This document shows, in pieces, positions 6,201-7,034 of a DNA stretch of 7,034 bases. The notes below the pieces were generated by a model. It had not been told where the DNA came from. It searched no databases and saw only the letters and a list, made by a program, of their open reading frames with translations. Source of the DNA: an uncultured Bacilli bacterium (GTDB taxonomy: Bacteria; Bacillota_I; Bacilli_A; RF39; UBA660); the NCBI GenBank assembly GCA_947853365.1, contig CANTWQ010000029.1, forward strand, positions 1 through 7,034, given 5' to 3'. The translations under genes were made by a program, and so were the position numbers. Each line of letters begins with the position of its first letter. The first letter of the stretch is position 1.

Positions 6201-6653
6201 GTAACGGTAACCGCAACGGACAGTGCCGGTAATACGGATACCGATAGTGCATCTTGTACGACCGCAGCTTGCTGCACATTACCTGCAGATGGAACAAGGT
6301 GCACTGTAAGTCAAGCAGGTGATATTCAAACGTGTAATGGAACGAGCATGGTATGTGCAGAACGATTACAAAGAGCATGGTGGAGTTATCAAGGTGGAGG
6401 AAACAATGGTTGGTATGGTGGCGCTGGAACATATATTACGCAATCATATTGCAATTATATAGGCCATGATGGAAAAACCTTTACGGCAGGAAGCACCAGT
6501 TCAACAACAAATACTTTTGTACGTACCACCCAAAATGATCAATTGATTACAAAATATTCAGAACCTATTCCTGCTGGACAACCGATGATACCAACATCAA
6601 CGTGGCTATGCAGAACCGAAAGATATTACGAATGGGATTACTTAATGACTTAG
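3207..6653 (+). CDS. Large modular surface protein: SipW-type signal region, DUF5011-like Ig domains and a cysteine-rich Ig-like repeat array
   Basis: The 1148-residue product starts with a Lys-rich segment and one hydrophobic helix (11-29) ending GSTYAIF. This resembles the TasA/camelysin-type signal peptide processed by SipW. Residues about 38-178 look like a TasA/camelysin-type beta sandwich (inference). Two DUF5011-like Ig domains follow (186-276 and 281-357), each with the Y-x-E-P-G motif. Next come a GWTNQ-containing Ig-like domain B1 (361-471), Cys-rich repeats C1-C2, a second B2 domain (619-727), Cys-rich repeats C3-C5, a decayed sixth unit (950-1018, ending near DSAGN), a Cys cluster (1017-1050), and an aromatic and Gly-rich C-terminus. 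All 34 cysteines outside the signal region lie between 475 and 1135. No LPXTG motif, C-terminal membrane helix or recognised wall-binding domain is visible. A role in adhesion or matrix formation is inferred; the protein is either held by an uncleaved N-terminal helix or released. No enzyme motif was seen. Confidence 0.88.
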   Translation: MNEIDKKKIKRLVVLASVVVVFCIVAIIGSTYAIFHFRDEGGTQELTFGDFAVNFIQSGNAIQIANGYPVSDDEGQAQAPLTFTIENTSGANAKYELSIQEDATNTLSSQSLRYSLIKNGQETASGDLSDLLLNSNQLLSSKQTDTYELRIWIREDAGNDIQGKIWNGKVQVTAIQEDGEMPLTIAPKIVLNGDSTVYLHVGDNYMEPGISSITDHQGESISLDQVVTSIEYYDGTNSSMVDTIDTSRIGVYYIYYKVKDKNENQGVIARSVVVNAVNTTAPEITLLGNNPFVVNIGEDYVEPGATAVDADGTNISQNISTVQSVQGNVLGTYIVKYYVADKYGNIGSATRTVSVLVKDEIAPSSPNVVITVGSPDGEEYSSGWTNQLLYPTFDATDNEGGSGVLGYEFSLTNEPGNDEAWTMLTDASLNIETLFEQVGHRYFDGDIYVRAVDLSGNRSDIVSFHISIDQEMPTCSVSGTDGAWTNQDIQLVGTCTDQGSGCESETISKNFTTTMNEEVSPGVVRDKAGNETTCTTTFVRIDKTPPSCESSGASTTWQSSQTITGVCNDTDSGCRSDTQTISKEFTSSINGNQSPGDVYDNAGNKTTCPGVSVMVDTDPPTKVEVSMHQGSASGETYTSGWTNQPVYQTFSSTDVSGIKGFEYALVNEPDNDAVWTLTTNSTLTTADLIAKQGGSGTDFNGTVYVRAVSNHDEKGEITSYQVMVDQTPPTCSVSGGNSSWTNQNVTITGTCSDNLSQCTGNATRTFSESGTYYNGSYSPGYVYDQAGNSTYCGTTTVMVDKKPPSCSSSGGGSSWTSSSVTITGTCSEGDGESGCVNTTVSRPFTSNTDGNYSPGTVQDNAGNTTTCPTRGVHIDQSYPSCSTSGGSSSWRRSATLRGNCTANGPSSCSDVTRSFSSETYNGSYSPGSVCNEAGLCTSCPSATVKIDRTSPTASVSINCSNGTVSKSCSDSRSSCSTSITGGNVSSTSFSPQCGTTYSVTVTATDSAGNTDTDSASCTTAACCTLPADGTRCTVSQAGDIQTCNGTSMVCAERLQRAWWSYQGGGNNGWYGGAGTYITQSYCNYIGHDGKTFTAGSTSSTTNTFVRTTQNDQLITKYSEPIPAGQPMIPTSTWLCRTERYYEWDYLMT
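3762..4277 (+). repeat. Two DUF5011-like Ig domains
   Basis: Residues 186-276 and 281-357 of the surface protein share one plan: AP-x-I-x-L-x-G, then GDNYMEPG (202-209) or GEDYVEPG (297-304), then a strand ending in YY-x-V-x-D/A-x-x-x-N. This matches the DUF5011 bacterial surface Ig-like family, whose domains usually act as stalk or spacer modules. Neither copy contains cysteine. Confidence 0.75.
4287..5837 (+). repeat. Tandem duplication of a B-C-C supermodule (about 257 residues each)
   Basis: Copy 1 spans 4287-5060 and copy 2 spans 5061-5837. Equivalent landmarks are 256-258 residues apart: W384 and W641 in SGWTNQ, C475 and C731, C548 and C806. In DNA, the CTGGTTGGA at 4351 recurs exactly 771 bases later at 5122. 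Each copy holds one cysteine-free B domain (containing LTNEPGND or LVNEPDND, then a Y-V-R-A-V strand) followed by two Cys-rich C repeats. Similarity is patchy in DNA, so the duplication is not recent. Confidence 0.75.
4620..6053 (+). repeat. Five cysteine-rich Ig-like repeats (C1-C5) of about 72-75 residues
   Basis: C1 (472-544), C2 (545-618), C3 (728-802), C4 (803-877) and C5 (878-949) share P-(T/S)-C, a Trp 9 residues later, G-(T/V/N)-C about 19-20 residues after the first Cys, a third Cys 7-9 residues on, SPG, D-x-AGN and a final Cys near TTC. The cysteine sets are 475/495/502/534, 548/567/574/608, 731/751/758/792, 806/826/835/867 and 881/900/908/939. C5 has two extra cysteines (930 and 936) and NEAGL in place of D-x-AGN. 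The B2 domain interrupts the array between C2 and C3. Four regularly placed cysteines per unit suggest two disulfides per domain. Confidence 0.85.
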
Positions 6654-6685
6654 GTTTTAGAAATTTTGGATAAAGTCAACACATT

Positions 6686-6691
6686 TATAAT
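6686..6691 (+). promoter_or_regulatory. Possible -10 box upstream of the last gene
   Basis: A perfect TATAAT stands 33 bases before the start codon at 6725, but no acceptable -35 box lies 16-18 bases upstream (ATTTTG at 17). The nearest candidate, TTGGAT (6666-6671), is only 14 bases away. No terminator is visible between 6654 and 6724, so read-through from the surface protein gene is at least as likely as a separate promoter. Confidence 0.3.
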
Positions 6692-6724
6692 CAGAATAAT
6701 AACTAATAAAAGGAATGAAATGAT

Positions 6725-7034
6725 ATGAATCGAAAGAAATTATTATGTTTGACACTCTTTTTCTTTCTTATTATGGTTACTACTGCAGTTACCGTAATCG
6801 CAAAGGAAAACACCTGGTTCTTTTCGCCAATGGAAGCTTTTGCTTATCATGATGTTGGAGATGAGATTAGTTATTTAGTTGAAATATCTAGTGAAAATTC
6901 TACGATGGTAGGAGATATTATTTGTGATGATGGACTAATACTTTCGTCCGTTACAACTGTTGATGATGGATTTGCAGTGTCCACAGACGGAAATCATTTT
7001 GAAGCATACAGAAAATTAGATTTTACAACTAGCG
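6725..7034 (+). CDS. Secreted protein of unknown function (N-terminal part; runs off the right edge)
   Basis: An open frame of 103 codons continues past the window end. AAAAGGA (6708-6714) lies 10 bases before the ATG. Residues 1-26 form a clear signal peptide: a basic start (MNRKK), a hydrophobic core and a likely cleavage after VIA. The mature part contains YHDVGDEISYLVEISSE (41-57) and DIICDDGLILSSV (64-76). This alternates like a beta sandwich and loosely resembles the first strands of cohesin-like or other Ig-like extracellular domains, but I do not recognise a family. One cysteine (C68) is present after the signal. The gene follows the Ig-repeat protein gene after 71 bases on the same strand with no terminator, so the two may be co-transcribed and act together at the cell surface. 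Confidence 0.75.
   Translation, partial: MNRKKLLCLTLFFFLIMVTTAVTVIAKENTWFFSPMEAFAYHDVGDEISYLVEISSENSTMVGDIICDDGLILSSVTTVDDGFAVSTDGNHFEAYRKLDFTTS

Noticed and set aside
4287..6230. CRISPR-like or insertion-type DNA repeat
   Set aside because: The repeats are diverged, in frame and explained by protein domains; there are no identical short repeats with unique spacers and no transposase or terminal inverted repeats.
3556..6432. Several minus-strand frames of 70-86 codons opposite the surface protein gene
   Set aside because: They are shadows of a long biased coding region, overlap the real gene fully, lack ribosome binding sites and encode no recognisable domain.

Overview
The window is AT-rich and reads with the standard bacterial code, with strong AGGAG-type ribosome binding sites and U-tract terminators. 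It looks like the chromosome of a low-GC Gram-positive bacterium (Bacillota, probably an uncultured Bacilli or Erysipelotrichia-like lineage). The left edge carries the start of an SspI-type small acid-soluble spore protein gene on the minus strand. It is preceded by an excellent match to a forespore sigma-G promoter, so the organism is probably a spore former. Species-level assignment is not possible from the sequence.

Layout. (1) 1-137, minus strand: N-terminal part of sspI, with a sigma-G-like promoter at 159-188. (2) 249-812 and 854-3097, plus strand: the widespread lemA / DUF2207 (YciQ-like) membrane-protein pair. A hairpin with a U-tract fills the whole gap between them, and a second terminator follows. 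The DUF2207 protein carries a long helical insert made of two tandem repeats. (3) 3207-6653: a 1148-residue modular surface protein with its own sigma-A-type promoter. It has a SipW-type (TasA/camelysin-like) signal region, two DUF5011-like Ig domains, and then a cysteine-rich array of Ig-like repeats. All 34 extracytoplasmic cysteines lie after residue 474. The array contains a duplicated module of about 257 residues. (4) 6725-7034: the start of a second, unrecognised secreted protein, 71 bases downstream with no terminator between.

How the genes may work together. lemA and DUF2207 form one unit whose products should share the membrane; their biochemical role is unknown. The large Ig-repeat protein and the following secreted protein may form a cell-surface operon, perhaps for adhesion or matrix formation. 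The spore gene is transcribed divergently and is probably unrelated to the others. The most unusual object is the Cys-rich repeat protein, both for its disulfide-type architecture in a Gram-positive bacterium and for its C-terminal region, which resembles no anchor known to me.
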